From positions 14,903-78,902 of the forward strand of contig JBKJIG010000160.1 in NCBI GenBank assembly GCA_046598415.1: a stretch of 64,000 nucleotides of DNA. The letters run 5' to 3'. Source of the stretch: VFJZ01 sp046598415 (GTDB lineage Bacteria; Actinomycetota; Thermoleophilia; Gaiellales; F1-60-MAGs149). Made by a program: the position numbers and the translations under genes. Positions 32,419 through 41,023 of this stretch are shown one piece after another (the stretch's first letter is position 1; every line of letters starts with the position of its first letter). The notes beneath the pieces were generated by a model. It ran no database searches. It had not been told where the DNA came from and saw nothing but the letters and a program-made list of their open reading frames with translations.

Positions 32419-32452
32419 TTCTCAAGATCCTCTCAAGGTCGGGGGCTACAAC
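32419..32452 (+). promoter_or_regulatory. Promoter with MprA-box-like direct repeat
   Basis: TTCTCAAG (32419-32426), ATC, CTCTCAAG (32430-32437): two 8-bp direct repeats, 7 of 8 identical, separated by 3 bases. This is the architecture known for MprA boxes. A TACAAC -10-like hexamer follows at 32447-32452, ten bases after the box, as expected for activation. The box lies 4 bases after the kinase stop and before the LolA-like gene, so system B likely activates its own downstream operon. Confidence 0.55.
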
Positions 32453-32505
32453 CCGGGGGCGTGGCCATCGCGCCAGCCGCCCAGACCGACTCCCGGAGAC
32501 CCTTC

Positions 32506-33693
32506 ATGCGTTTCATCCGCAAGACATCGACCAGCCGTCTCGTCGCCCTCTCGACCGCCGTCGTCGCGGTCGGCGGTGCCGGCGCCGCGATCGCGGCCGG
32601 CGCGCTGACGGGCGATGGCACGAAACCGCCCGAACGGCCGCTCGCCGATGCGCTCGCCGCTGCGGTGTCCGCTCCGCCGGTGCCCGGCGTGACGGCGCGC
32701 GTGAAGTTCACCAACAGCCTGTTCGGATCCGGCATCGTCGGCGGCAACTCGCCCGTGCTGGCGGGCGGCAGCGGCCGCCTCTGGGTGACGAACGACGGCC
32801 GCTTCCGGCTCGAGCTGCAGTCGCGGTCGGGCGACGCGCAGGTCGTCGGCGACGGCACGTCGGTGACCGTCTCGCAGCCGTCGACGAGGACGGTCTACCG
32901 GTTCGTTCTGCCTCCGAGAGAGGCCGCCGCCACCGGGGATGCGAAGGACGTGCCGCCGGGCGCGGCCGACATCCAGAAGCTGCTCGACCGGGTCGCGGGC
33001 GAGGCGCTCGTCTCAAGTGCCACTCCCACCTCGGTGGCCGGGCAGCCGGCCTACGACGTCCGCCTCGCGCCGGCCAGGAACGGCGGCCTGCTGGGCGCCA
33101 TCGACCTCGCGTGGGACGTCGCCCGCGGCGTGCCGCTGCGGGTCGGGATCTACGCGCGCGGCGCCACGCAGCCGACGCTCGAGCTGGCCGTGACCGACAT
33201 CTCGTACGGGGCGATCGCGGCGTCCGACCTCGCCGTCGCGCCGCCTGCCGGTGCGAAGGTGCAGACCGTCGACCTGGGCAGGGACGGCGTCGCCGGTAGC
33301 AAGTCCGGCGCCGACGCCGGCAGCCGGTCGCCGGCCCAGGTGCAGGCCGCCGTGGCGTTCCCGCTGCACGCACCCGACATGGTGGCCGGGCTCGCCCGTA
33401 CGTCGCTCCGCCCTGTCGGGTCCGGCGCCGATGCCGGCGCGCTCGTGGTGTACGGCAAGGGCCTCGGCTCGATCGTCGTGCTCGAGCAGAAGGCCGCTGC
33501 CGGCGCGGCGGCGAAGGGCAGCGTCGGCGGTCTCGATCTGCCGACCGTGTCGATCGCCGGCGCCTCGGGGACCGAGCTCTCGACCGCGCTCGGCTCGGCC
33601 GTCCGCGTCACGAAGGGCGGCGTCGCCTACACGGTGCTCGGGTCGGTGCCGGCCGCCGGCATCGAGGCGGCGGCACGGGAGCTGGTCGCGTGA
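32506..33693 (+). CDS. Secreted LolA/RseB-like protein
   Basis: A 395-residue exported protein. A signal peptide or anchor spans about residues 10-35 (LVALSTAVVAVGGAGAAIAAGAL) without a lipobox Cys. The mature part resembles LolA/MucB-RseB lipid-binding half-barrels (SGRLWVTNDGRFRLELQSRSGDAQVVGDGTSVTVSQPSTRTVYRFVLP, later LGAIDLAWDVARGVPLRVGIYARGATQPTLELAVTDISYG). GGAGA lies 8 bases before ATG 32506. It is followed with GTGA overlap by an ABC ATPase gene and may monitor envelope lipids for the kinase or assist the exporter. Confidence 0.75.
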   Translation: MRFIRKTSTSRLVALSTAVVAVGGAGAAIAAGALTGDGTKPPERPLADALAAAVSAPPVPGVTARVKFTNSLFGSGIVGGNSPVLAGGSGRLWVTNDGRFRLELQSRSGDAQVVGDGTSVTVSQPSTRTVYRFVLPPREAAATGDAKDVPPGAADIQKLLDRVAGEALVSSATPTSVAGQPAYDVRLAPARNGGLLGAIDLAWDVARGVPLRVGIYARGATQPTLELAVTDISYGAIAASDLAVAPPAGAKVQTVDLGRDGVAGSKSGADAGSRSPAQVQAAVAFPLHAPDMVAGLARTSLRPVGSGADAGALVVYGKGLGSIVVLEQKAAAGAAAKGSVGGLDLPTVSIAGASGTELSTALGSAVRVTKGGVAYTVLGSVPAAGIEAAARELVA

Positions 33694-34664
33694 CGGCCGG
33701 CGCCCTGCCCGTCGAGGCGCGCGGGCTGACCAAGGTCTACGGCGAGCTGCGCGCGGTCGACGACGTCGATCTCTCCGTCCTGCCCGGTGACGTCTACGGC
33801 TTCCTCGGGCCGAACGGGGCGGGCAAGACGACTTCGCTGCGGATGCTGCTCGGCCTGATCCGGCCGACGGCCGGCAGCGCGCGCCTGTTCGGGCGCGACC
33901 CGCTGGAGGAGGGTGCGGCCGCGCTCCGGGGCGTCGCCGGCTTCGTCGAGGCGCCGCGGTTCTACCCGTACCTGACCGGCCGGAAGAACCTCGAGCTGGT
34001 CGCCGCCTACGACGGTGACGGGGCGGCGGGCCGCATCGACGCCGCGCTCGACACGGTCGACCTGGCCGATCGGGCCGGCGACCGCGTCGGCGGCTACTCG
34101 CACGGCATGCGCCAGCGCCTCGGCATCGCCGGGGCGCTGCTCCGCGACCCGCAGCTGCTGCTGCTCGACGAGCCCGCCACCGGCCTCGACCCCGCCGGCA
34201 TGCGCGACATGCGCCGACTCATCCGCCGGCTGGCGGACGACGGCATGACCGTGCTGCTGTCGAGCCACCTGATGGACGAGGTGCAGGAGCTCTGCAACGC
34301 CGTCGGCATCGTCCAGCGCGGCCGGATGGTCTACCAGGGGCCGCTCGCCGACCTGCTGGCGACGGCCGCCGGGCGGTACCGCCTGACGACCGGCGACGAC
34401 GACCGGGCCGCTGCGGCGGCCGCCGGGCAACGCGGGATCCGCGACGTCGCCCGGCTGACCGACCACGTCGCCTTCGTGGCGACCGACCTGCAGGCGGTGG
34501 AGGAGCTGTCCCTGGCCCTCGCCACCGACGGGCTGCCGCTGCGCTCGCTCGTCCCGGTGGCGGCGACGCTCGAGGAGCTGTTCTTCGCGATCACCGAAGG
34601 CGACGGGCTGTCCGCCGAGACCGATCGCCCGCCGGCGCACGAGCCGATGCTGGAGGCGATCTGA
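33690..34664 (+). CDS. ABC transporter ATP-binding protein (CcmA/BcrA type)
   Basis: A 324-residue ATPase: Walker A GPNGAGKTT (about 40-48), Q-loop region GFVEAPRFYPYLTG, signature YSHGMRQRLGIAGALL, Walker B LLLLDEPATGLDP and switch His in LSSHLMDEV. The C-terminal extension after residue 225 is typical of bacitracin- or daunorubicin-type exporters. GTG 33690 overlaps the secreted-protein stop by 4 bases and its own stop shares a base with the permease start, so four genes are coupled. Confidence 0.92.
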   Translation: MTAGALPVEARGLTKVYGELRAVDDVDLSVLPGDVYGFLGPNGAGKTTSLRMLLGLIRPTAGSARLFGRDPLEEGAAALRGVAGFVEAPRFYPYLTGRKNLELVAAYDGDGAAGRIDAALDTVDLADRAGDRVGGYSHGMRQRLGIAGALLRDPQLLLLDEPATGLDPAGMRDMRRLIRRLADDGMTVLLSSHLMDEVQELCNAVGIVQRGRMVYQGPLADLLATAAGRYRLTTGDDDRAAAAAAGQRGIRDVARLTDHVAFVATDLQAVEELSLALATDGLPLRSLVPVAATLEELFFAITEGDGLSAETDRPPAHEPMLEAI

Positions 34665-35479
34665 TGCCGAACGTCCTGACGGTCACCCGCTGGGAGGCCC
34701 GCAAGCTGGTGTCGCAGAAGCGGACCTATCTCGGACTGGCGGCGGCCGTCGGCGCGCCCCTGCTCTTCGTCGGTGCGCTGGCGGTGCAGAACGGTGCGCC
34801 GACGGACGAGCCGTTCGGCGCCTCGGTGCGGTCGAGCGGACTCGCCATCCCGCTGCTGATGCTCGTGTTCGGGTCGATCTGGCTGTTCCCGCTGATCGCC
34901 GCGCTCGTTGCGGGTGACATCGTCGCCTCCGAGGATCAGAACGGCACGCTCAAGACCATCCTCACGCGATCGCTCGATCGTGGCCACATCTTCGCCGGCA
35001 AGGTGGTGGTGGCAGTCGCCTACGCGACGCTCGCGATCACGTTGATGGTCGTCACCGCGATCGCAGCGGGCAGCCTCCAATCGGGGTTCAACCCGCTGCA
35101 GACGCTGACCGGCACCGAGGTCAGCGCGGGCAGGGCGACGCTGCTGGTGTTCGTCAGCCTCGCGGTCTACCTGATGCCGCTGGCCGCCGTCGTGTCGCTC
35201 AGCGTGATGCTGTCGACGATCACACGGAACTCCGCCGGCGCCGTCGTCGGGACGCTGATGCTGTCGCTCCTGATGCAGCTGATCGGCGTGCTGCCGGGGT
35301 TCGGCGGCGTCCGGCCGTACCTGCTGACGACGCAGTTCGATGCGTGGCAGGGCCTGCTCCGGGAGCCGATCGACACGGCGCCGATCGTCCACGCCGCCTG
35401 GATCTGCCCGCTCTACGCCGTGCCGGCGCTCGTGCTCGCCTACGTCGTCTTCCAGCGGCGGGACGTCGCCGGCGGCTAG
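34664..35479 (+). CDS. ABC-2-type transporter permease
   Basis: A 271-residue permease with about six transmembrane helices, beginning LTVTRWEARKLVSQKRTYLGLAAAVGAPLLF and containing VAGDIVASEDQNGTLKTILTRSLDRGHIFAGKV, the conserved ABC-2 cytoplasmic segment. It pairs with the ATPase encoded just upstream (TGATG junction). Its stop codon abuts the stop of the convergent FtsX gene with no bases between. The likely substrate is a lipid-like or antibiotic molecule. Confidence 0.9.
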   Translation: MPNVLTVTRWEARKLVSQKRTYLGLAAAVGAPLLFVGALAVQNGAPTDEPFGASVRSSGLAIPLLMLVFGSIWLFPLIAALVAGDIVASEDQNGTLKTILTRSLDRGHIFAGKVVVAVAYATLAITLMVVTAIAAGSLQSGFNPLQTLTGTEVSAGRATLLVFVSLAVYLMPLAAVVSLSVMLSTITRNSAGAVVGTLMLSLLMQLIGVLPGFGGVRPYLLTTQFDAWQGLLREPIDTAPIVHAAWICPLYAVPALVLAYVVFQRRDVAGG

Positions 35480-38173
35480 TCACTCGCGGAGGATCGCGCC
35501 GAGCGGCAGCCGGCGCAGGCTGCGGGTCGCCAGCAGGGTGGCGGCCAGCGCCGTGACGGCGGCGGATCCGACCAGGAGTGCGAGGTAGCCCCACGGGATC
35601 GTGAGGTGGTCGGGCGGCGGGTCGAACACGTGGGTCAGCATTGCCGTCAGCATCTTCGCCAGCAGCAGCCCGAGCCCGGCCGCGAGCAGCGTGCCGGCGG
35701 CGAGCACGAGGGCCGCCTCGCTCCACAGGAAGGCCGCGATGGTGCGCAACGGGGTGCCGAGGGCGGCCATGGTGGCGAGCTCGCGACGGCGTTCGGCCAG
35801 GGCCAGCTGGAGGTAGAGACCGATCGCCGCCGCCACCAGCAGGACCGCGAAGGCCTGCTCGATGCGGCTGATGGCGGTGAAGTCGACGGAGGTGATGGAA
35901 CTCGTCGTCCGCTGCGTCTGCTCGCCGATGGTCGCGACGGTTGCCCCGGTTGACGCCGTGGCCGCCCGCACGGCGCGGCCGGCCGCCGCCGCGTCGCCCG
36001 ACGCCTTCGCGAACACGACGTTCGCCCCGGCGCCGTGCGTGACCTGCTGCAGGTACGCCAGGTTGGCGACCATGAACGAGTCCTTCGGCGCGGACGGGAA
36101 CTCCTGGACGACGCCGGCGACGTGGAACGGCGCGATCACGAACTTCCCGGTGGCGTGGTCGAGGACGCGCAGCCTGACGAGATCGCCGGGACGCAGCGAG
36201 TAGTCGGTGATCGTCTCCCGCGAGACGAGCAGCCCGTCGGGGGCGGCCGCCAGGGCCTGCATGGTCCGGGCCGCGGACGCGCCCACGAAGTAGGAGTCGC
36301 GGAGCGTGGTCGCCTTCGTGAACGACGCGGTGTCGATGCCGTAGGTGTCCTGGAGGTCGGGGCCGACGTAGGCGTACGCGTGGTCGACGGCGGTCGTCGC
36401 GGCGACGCCGGGCGCGCCCGCGACGATGGGCTCGAGCGCGGCGGCCCGTCCGGGCGCGGCGGTGGCGGTGACGTCGGCGCCGATGGTCAGCTGGGCGTCG
36501 ACGCCGGACTGGAACCCGTAGGTGGCCGCGAACACGCCCAGCTGGACGCCGAAGGCGAGCAGCAGGGCGACGAGCACGAGCCCGCGGTTGATCGCCGCGC
36601 CGCGACGCGCGGCGGAGGCGAGCAGGAACCCGCGCAGCCGGCCGTCCTCCGTTCGCGCTCCTCGCCGGAGGAGGAACGACAGCGCCCGGCCGCGCAGGCG
36701 CACGAGCAGCAGCGTGGCGCCCAGCCAGCAGAGCGCCGGGGCGAAGAACATGTAGACGCTCAGCGAGAGGGTCGGGTTGGAGTCCGGGTTGACGACGGCC
36801 GAGAAGCCCGTGCGGGCCGTCAGCCAGTAGATCAGGGCACTGCCGACGAGCGCGGCGACATCGAGCCAGAGCCGTTGCCAGAGCGGCTTCGTCGTCCGCC
36901 TCGAGCTGCGGCGACCCTCGCCGACGGTGCCGCGGAGCGCCCCGGCCGAGGCTCCCAGGCGGGCGGCCAGCGCGCCGGCGACGGCGACGGCGACGCAGAC
37001 GACGGCGGTGGTCGCGATCCGGTCCGGCGTCAGCCCGACGCTCCCGGAAACCAGGCCCGTCACGGCGGCCAGCGCCCCGAGCGTGCCGATCAGGCCCGCG
37101 GCGAGGCCGAGCAGCGCGCTCTCCGTCGCCGCCAGCCAGACCAGGTCGCGCCGGCGCGCGCCGCGGGCCCGGAGCAGCGCGAGGCTCATCCGGTCCTGCT
37201 CGGCGGTGCCGAGCGCGGCGAGGTAGGCGAGGCCGAGGGCGACGAGGGCGCCGGGGACGGCGAGCATGATGTAGAGCGCCTCGGCGTAGAGCGCGTCGCC
37301 CGCGGCGCCGGTCAGGCTCTCCGCCAGGTTATCGACGAACTGCACCTGGCCCGGGAGCCTCCGCTCGACGCCGTTGCGCAGGCGGGTCGCCTGGCGCAGG
37401 GCGGCGGCCGGGTCGCCGTGGAAGATGCCGGGGTCGACCGTGGTCTGCACCTGCCACTGGACGGCGTCCTGGGCTCCCGGGACGGCGCTCGAGCCGATGC
37501 TGGCGGGCGTCAGGGTGCGCAGCGCCGGGGCGATCCGCTTCGCGAAGGTGTCGATCGGCAAGACCGCGATCTCGGCCGGCGGTTGGGCCGGAGCCGGCCC
37601 GGCGCGCGGGTCGAGCGGCGCGAACAGCGTGTCGGGGGTCGTCACCAGCGCGACGCCCGAGACCGCGAACTGCTGCGGCGCCGCACCCTTCGCCGGGATC
37701 AGCGTGACGGTGTCGCCGATCGACGCCTGGAGGGTGGCGGCCAGTTGCTGGTCGAGCACGACCTCGCCCTCCTTCAGCGAGCCTCGGAGGATTCGCAGCG
37801 TGGGGATGCGGGCCGGGTAGTCGGTCGGGACGGCGAGGATGGCGCCGCTCCCGGTGCGGACCGTCCCGGTCGGCGCGAGATGCTCGGCGCCGGCGAACGG
37901 CGCCGTGGCGGTGGCGACGGCGGCGGTGATGCCGGGCTGCGCGGCGACGCCGGCGGCGACCCGCTGCGCGGCGGCGTAGGAGTCGACCGGGCCCTGCCAC
38001 GCGACCGGCACGGTTCGCGTCGCGCTCGACGTCATCGTCCGCAGCGAGTGCGAGACGAACACGAGCATCGAACCGAGCAGGGCGACGGCGGCGCCGAGCA
38101 CCAGGACCCGCACGAGGGTGCGGCCCGGCGCATGCGTCAGGTTGTGGAGGGCGAGGCGGGCGGTGGCGCTCAT
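35480..38173 (-). CDS. FtsX/MacB-like ABC permease
   Basis: An 897-residue permease with two FtsX domains: N-terminal helix LVRVLVLGAAVALLGSMLVFVSHSL, a large outer domain, a first helix block (ALVALGLAYLAALGTAEQDRMSLALLRARGARRRDLV), a long middle section, a second outer domain, and a C-terminal FtsX block (ERRRELATMAALGTPLRTIAAFLWSEAALVLAAGTLLAA). Such proteins are mechanotransmission or lipoprotein transporters rather than classic channels. ATG 38173 overlaps the upstream ATPase stop as ATGA. Confidence 0.88.
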   Translation of the reverse strand: MSATARLALHNLTHAPGRTLVRVLVLGAAVALLGSMLVFVSHSLRTMTSSATRTVPVAWQGPVDSYAAAQRVAAGVAAQPGITAAVATATAPFAGAEHLAPTGTVRTGSGAILAVPTDYPARIPTLRILRGSLKEGEVVLDQQLAATLQASIGDTVTLIPAKGAAPQQFAVSGVALVTTPDTLFAPLDPRAGPAPAQPPAEIAVLPIDTFAKRIAPALRTLTPASIGSSAVPGAQDAVQWQVQTTVDPGIFHGDPAAALRQATRLRNGVERRLPGQVQFVDNLAESLTGAAGDALYAEALYIMLAVPGALVALGLAYLAALGTAEQDRMSLALLRARGARRRDLVWLAATESALLGLAAGLIGTLGALAAVTGLVSGSVGLTPDRIATTAVVCVAVAVAGALAARLGASAGALRGTVGEGRRSSRRTTKPLWQRLWLDVAALVGSALIYWLTARTGFSAVVNPDSNPTLSLSVYMFFAPALCWLGATLLLVRLRGRALSFLLRRGARTEDGRLRGFLLASAARRGAAINRGLVLVALLLAFGVQLGVFAATYGFQSGVDAQLTIGADVTATAAPGRAAALEPIVAGAPGVAATTAVDHAYAYVGPDLQDTYGIDTASFTKATTLRDSYFVGASAARTMQALAAAPDGLLVSRETITDYSLRPGDLVRLRVLDHATGKFVIAPFHVAGVVQEFPSAPKDSFMVANLAYLQQVTHGAGANVVFAKASGDAAAAGRAVRAATASTGATVATIGEQTQRTTSSITSVDFTAISRIEQAFAVLLVAAAIGLYLQLALAERRRELATMAALGTPLRTIAAFLWSEAALVLAAGTLLAAGLGLLLAKMLTAMLTHVFDPPPDHLTIPWGYLALLVGSAAVTALAATLLATRSLRRLPLGAILRE

Positions 38174-38877
38174 CGCCGGGTCTCGTCGCTGACGATCTGG
38201 CCGTCCAGCAGGCCGATCTCGCGCTCGAAGCGGCTGATCACACCCATGTCGTGCGTCGCCACGACGAGCGCGAAGCCGAGACCGGCCTGCAGCGCGTCGA
38301 CGAGGTCGAGCACGCGGCCGGCGGTGTCGGAGTCGAGGTGGCCCGTCGGTTCGTCGCAGACCATCAGCCGGGGCTGCTGGGCGAGCGCCCGGGCGATCGC
38401 GACGCGCTGCTGCTCGCCACCCGACAGCTCGCCGGGCAGGTGGTCGCGCTTGCCTGCAAGCCCGACGAGGCCGAGCAGTTCGAGCGGATGCCCGGGATCA
38501 CCCGCGCGGGCCGCGAACCGGACGTTCTCGACCGCCGTGAAGTACGGCAGCAGGTTCGGCGTCTGGAAGACGTAGGAGATGCCGTCGCGGCGGATGCCGG
38601 CGCGAGCGGCATGATCGAGGGTCGCGAGCGGGGCGCCGTCCCACTCCACCGTCCCGGTGGTCGGCTCGACGAGCCCGCCGAGCACGTGCAGCAGCGTCGT
38701 CTTGCCGGAGCCGGAGCGGCCCCACAGCACGAGCCTCGCGCCGGGTTCGATCTCGAGCGTGACGTCGTCGAGCGCACGCACCGCGGATGCGCCGGAGCCG
38801 TGGACGACGCTGACGCCGCGGCACGCCACGAGCGCGGTCCGTGTCAGCGACCCGGTGCTGCCGGCTTGCGAGATCAC
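38170..38877 (-). CDS. ABC transporter ATPase of LolD/MacB type (first)
   Basis: A 235-residue ATPase: Walker A GRSGSGKTT, Q-loop YVFQTPNLLPYFTAVENV, signature LSGGEQQRVAIARALAQ, Walker B LMVCDEPTGHLD and switch His VVATHDMGVI. It shares the LolD-type short layout. GTG 38877 overlaps the second ATPase stop by 4 bases. With two ATPase genes and one large permease it may form a heteromeric exporter; alternatively each works with a different permease. Confidence 0.92.
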   Translation of the reverse strand: MISQAGSTGSLTRTALVACRGVSVVHGSGASAVRALDDVTLEIEPGARLVLWGRSGSGKTTLLHVLGGLVEPTTGTVEWDGAPLATLDHAARAGIRRDGISYVFQTPNLLPYFTAVENVRFAARAGDPGHPLELLGLVGLAGKRDHLPGELSGGEQQRVAIARALAQQPRLMVCDEPTGHLDSDTAGRVLDLVDALQAGLGFALVVATHDMGVISRFEREIGLLDGQIVSDETRR

Positions 38878-39590
38878 GCCAGTCGCCCGTCGCGAAGGGT
38901 GACGGTGCGGTCGCACGCGTCGGCCAGGTGGGGCGAGTGGGTGACGACCACGACGGTCGCGCCGTGCCGATCGCGAAGACGGCGGAGCGCGTCGGTGACG
39001 AGCTCCTCGTTCGCGAGGTCGAGCTCGCCGGTCGGCTCGTCGCACAGCACCAGCGCCGCCTCGCGCGCGGCCGCCGCGGCGACGGCGACTCGCTGCTGCT
39101 CGCCGCCCGAGAGCCTGCCCGCCTTCGTCGACGCGCGATCGGCGAGGCCGAACCCGGCGAGTGCGGCGCGCGCCTGCAGCGATGAGGCGCGGCGGCCGGC
39201 GAGCCGCAGCGCGAGCCGGACGTTCTGCTCCGCGCTGAGGTCGGGCCACAGGTTGTCCTGCTGGAACACGATCGCGATGTCGCGGGCGCGGTAGAGCGCG
39301 AGCTCCTGCTCGTCGAGATGGCCGAGCGGCCGGCCGAATGCCCTGACCTCGCCCGCCGACGGCTCGTCGAGCCCGGCCGCCAGTGCGAGGAACGTGCTCT
39401 TCCCGCAGCCGGACGGACCGAGCAGCGCGACGACCTCGCCGCGCTCGATGACGAGGTCGAGGCCGCGCAGCGCGACCGTCTCGACCGGGCCCGACCGGTA
39501 GATCTTGAACAGGTCGATCGCCTCCAGGGCCGGCGGTTCCGACGGTGCCCCGTCGATCGCCGGTTCGACGTAGAGGCTGGTCACCTCCAT
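38874..39590 (-). CDS. ABC transporter ATPase of LolD/MacB type (second)
   Basis: A 238-residue ATPase: after a 25-residue extension come Walker A GPSGCGKST, Q-loop IVFQQDNLWPDLSAEQNV, signature LSGGEQQRVAVAAAAAR, Walker B LVLCDEPTGELD and switch VVVTHSPHLA. ATG 39590 overlaps the end of the lipoprotein gene by 10 bases. It differs from the first ATPase in its signature flank (AAAAAR instead of ARALAQ) and may be the regulatory partner of a heterodimer. Confidence 0.92.
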   Translation of the reverse strand: MEVTSLYVEPAIDGAPSEPPALEAIDLFKIYRSGPVETVALRGLDLVIERGEVVALLGPSGCGKSTFLALAAGLDEPSAGEVRAFGRPLGHLDEQELALYRARDIAIVFQQDNLWPDLSAEQNVRLALRLAGRRASSLQARAALAGFGLADRASTKAGRLSGGEQQRVAVAAAAAREAALVLCDEPTGELDLANEELVTDALRRLRDRHGATVVVVTHSPHLADACDRTVTLRDGRLA

Positions 39591-40267
39591 GTGAAGCTCT
39601 CGATCATCAGCCGGTAGCCGTCGACGTTGTCGACACCCTTCGGCGTCCCGAGATCGACCACCGCGACCTTGCCGTTGTGCGCGAAGGCATACCGGTCGAC
39701 CACCAGGGTCACCTGCTTGCCCGTGACGGCGTTCGGTGCCGCCGCCAGCTCGTAGACCGCCTTGATCATCGACGTGCCCTTGATCGTCACCTCGGTCGGC
39801 ACCTGCGGCTGCAGCGACGGATCGGCAGCTGCCAGATGTGCGAGGTCGGCCTGGACGCTTGCCGCCGTCGGCGCGGCGCCGTCGCGGATCACGACGTGGA
39901 CGAGGTTGTTCTTGTCCTGGAAGGTGACGTCGCCGGCCGAGCCGCTCTGGGCCCAGCCCTCCGGGTACTTCATCGACCAGCCTCCGGCCGCGTTGTCGAA
40001 CGCCAGGAACACCTGGTTGTCGGGAATATCGCCCGTCGCGAGGCTCGTGGCCTCCGTCGTCAGCGCTCCAACCGGACTGGCGGCGGCGCTGGTGGTGGTG
40101 TCCGCCGCCGACGCGGCGGGCGGCGCGCTCGTCGCCGGAGGCGTCCCCGTGGCTCCAGGGGTGGGGGAGGACGTCGTCGGCCCGCCACTGCCACCACACC
40201 CGGCGAGGAGGGCGAGCGACCCGGCGGCGGAGGCGACCGCGACCAGGATCGGTTGTCGGAGGTTCAT
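39581..40267 (-). CDS. Lipoprotein with PsbP/DUF1795-like domain
   Basis: A 228-residue lipoprotein. The signal peptide ends in a lipobox LLAGC (Cys near 24), followed by a Ser-Thr-Ala-Pro linker of about 45 residues and a PsbP/DUF1795-type globular domain (FLAFDNAAGGWSMKYPEGWAQSGSAGDVTFQDKNNLVHVVI and YAFAHNGKVAVVDLG). It is first in an operon with two ABC ATPases and an FtsX permease and probably acts as an external ligand-binding component. The direct repeats at 40290-40308 are in its promoter. Confidence 0.85.
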   Translation of the reverse strand: MNLRQPILVAVASAAGSLALLAGCGGSGGPTTSSPTPGATGTPPATSAPPAASAADTTTSAAASPVGALTTEATSLATGDIPDNQVFLAFDNAAGGWSMKYPEGWAQSGSAGDVTFQDKNNLVHVVIRDGAAPTAASVQADLAHLAAADPSLQPQVPTEVTIKGTSMIKAVYELAAAPNAVTGKQVTLVVDRYAFAHNGKVAVVDLGTPKGVDNVDGYRLMIESFTWR

Positions 40268-40289
40268 GCCCGGATAGTCGGCGCCGGTG

Positions 40290-40308
40290 CCTGAACGCCA
40301 CCTGAACG
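40290..40308. promoter_or_regulatory. Direct-repeat response-regulator box between divergent operons
   Basis: CCTGAACG (40290-40297), CCA, CCTGAACG (40301-40308): two identical 8-bp direct repeats with a 3-base spacer. A third, degenerate copy follows in the same 11-base phase (5 of 8 positions, 40312-40319). It sits between the lipoprotein/ABC operon and the divergent system C regulator gene, so it is a strong candidate for the binding site of that regulator, controlling both. Confidence 0.6.
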
Positions 40309-40357
40309 GGTGCCGAACCCGGGGCTCTGGCCGGCGGGGGCGCGGGATACTACGGGC

Positions 40358-41023
40358 GTGGAGCCCGTGATCCTGGTCTGCGAGGACGATGCCGAGCTGC
40401 GGCGCCTGGTCGTGCGCGGTCTGCGGGCGGAGGGGTTCGCGGCGGAGGGCGTCGGAACGGGTGCCGCGCTGTTGACGCGCGTGGCCGAGCGCGACGCGGA
40501 CGCACTGGTGGTCGACATCGGCCTGCCCGACGCGGACGGCCGCGACGTCTGCCAGGCCCTGCGGGCGCGGGGCGTGCAGGTGCCGGTGCTGTTCCTGACC
40601 GCGCGCGATGCGCTTCCCGATCGGCTCGCCGGCTTCCGTGCGGGCGGCGACGACTACGTCACCAAGCCGTTCGCCATCGTCGAGGTCGCCGAACGGCTTC
40701 GCGCCCTGCTGCGCCGGAGCGGGCGGGGCGACACCGTCGAGGCCGCCGGGCTGCGCCTCGATCCCGGAACGCACGCCGTCTCCCTCGGCGAGACGTCGGT
40801 GCTGCTGACGCCGACGGAGTTCCGGCTGCTGGGCGCGCTGCTGCACCGGCCCGGGGCGGTCGTGCGCCGACGGGCGCTGATCGACGCGGCGTGGCCCGAG
40901 GGCGCGATCGTGCACGACAACACGCTCGACGCGTACGCCGCGCGGCTGCGGCGGAAGCTCCGGACGCTGCCGGATGCGCCGGAGATCGCGACCGCGCACG
41001 GGGTCGGCTACCGCATCGGATGA
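40358..41023 (+). CDS. OmpR-family response regulator (system C)
   Basis: A 221-residue regulator: VILVCEDDAELRRLV, phosphoacceptor Asp in ALVVDIGLPDADG, Thr in LFLTARD, Lys in DDYVTKPFAIVEVAERLRALL; winged helix LLTPTEFRLLGALLHRPGAVVRRRALIDAAW with LDAYAARLRRKLRTLPDAPEIATAHGVGYRI. GTG 40358 has no strong ribosome binding site, so the message may be nearly leaderless. The kinase gene follows with ATGA overlap. Confidence 0.9.
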   Translation: MEPVILVCEDDAELRRLVVRGLRAEGFAAEGVGTGAALLTRVAERDADALVVDIGLPDADGRDVCQALRARGVQVPVLFLTARDALPDRLAGFRAGGDDYVTKPFAIVEVAERLRALLRRSGRGDTVEAAGLRLDPGTHAVSLGETSVLLTPTEFRLLGALLHRPGAVVRRRALIDAAWPEGAIVHDNTLDAYAARLRRKLRTLPDAPEIATAHGVGYRIG

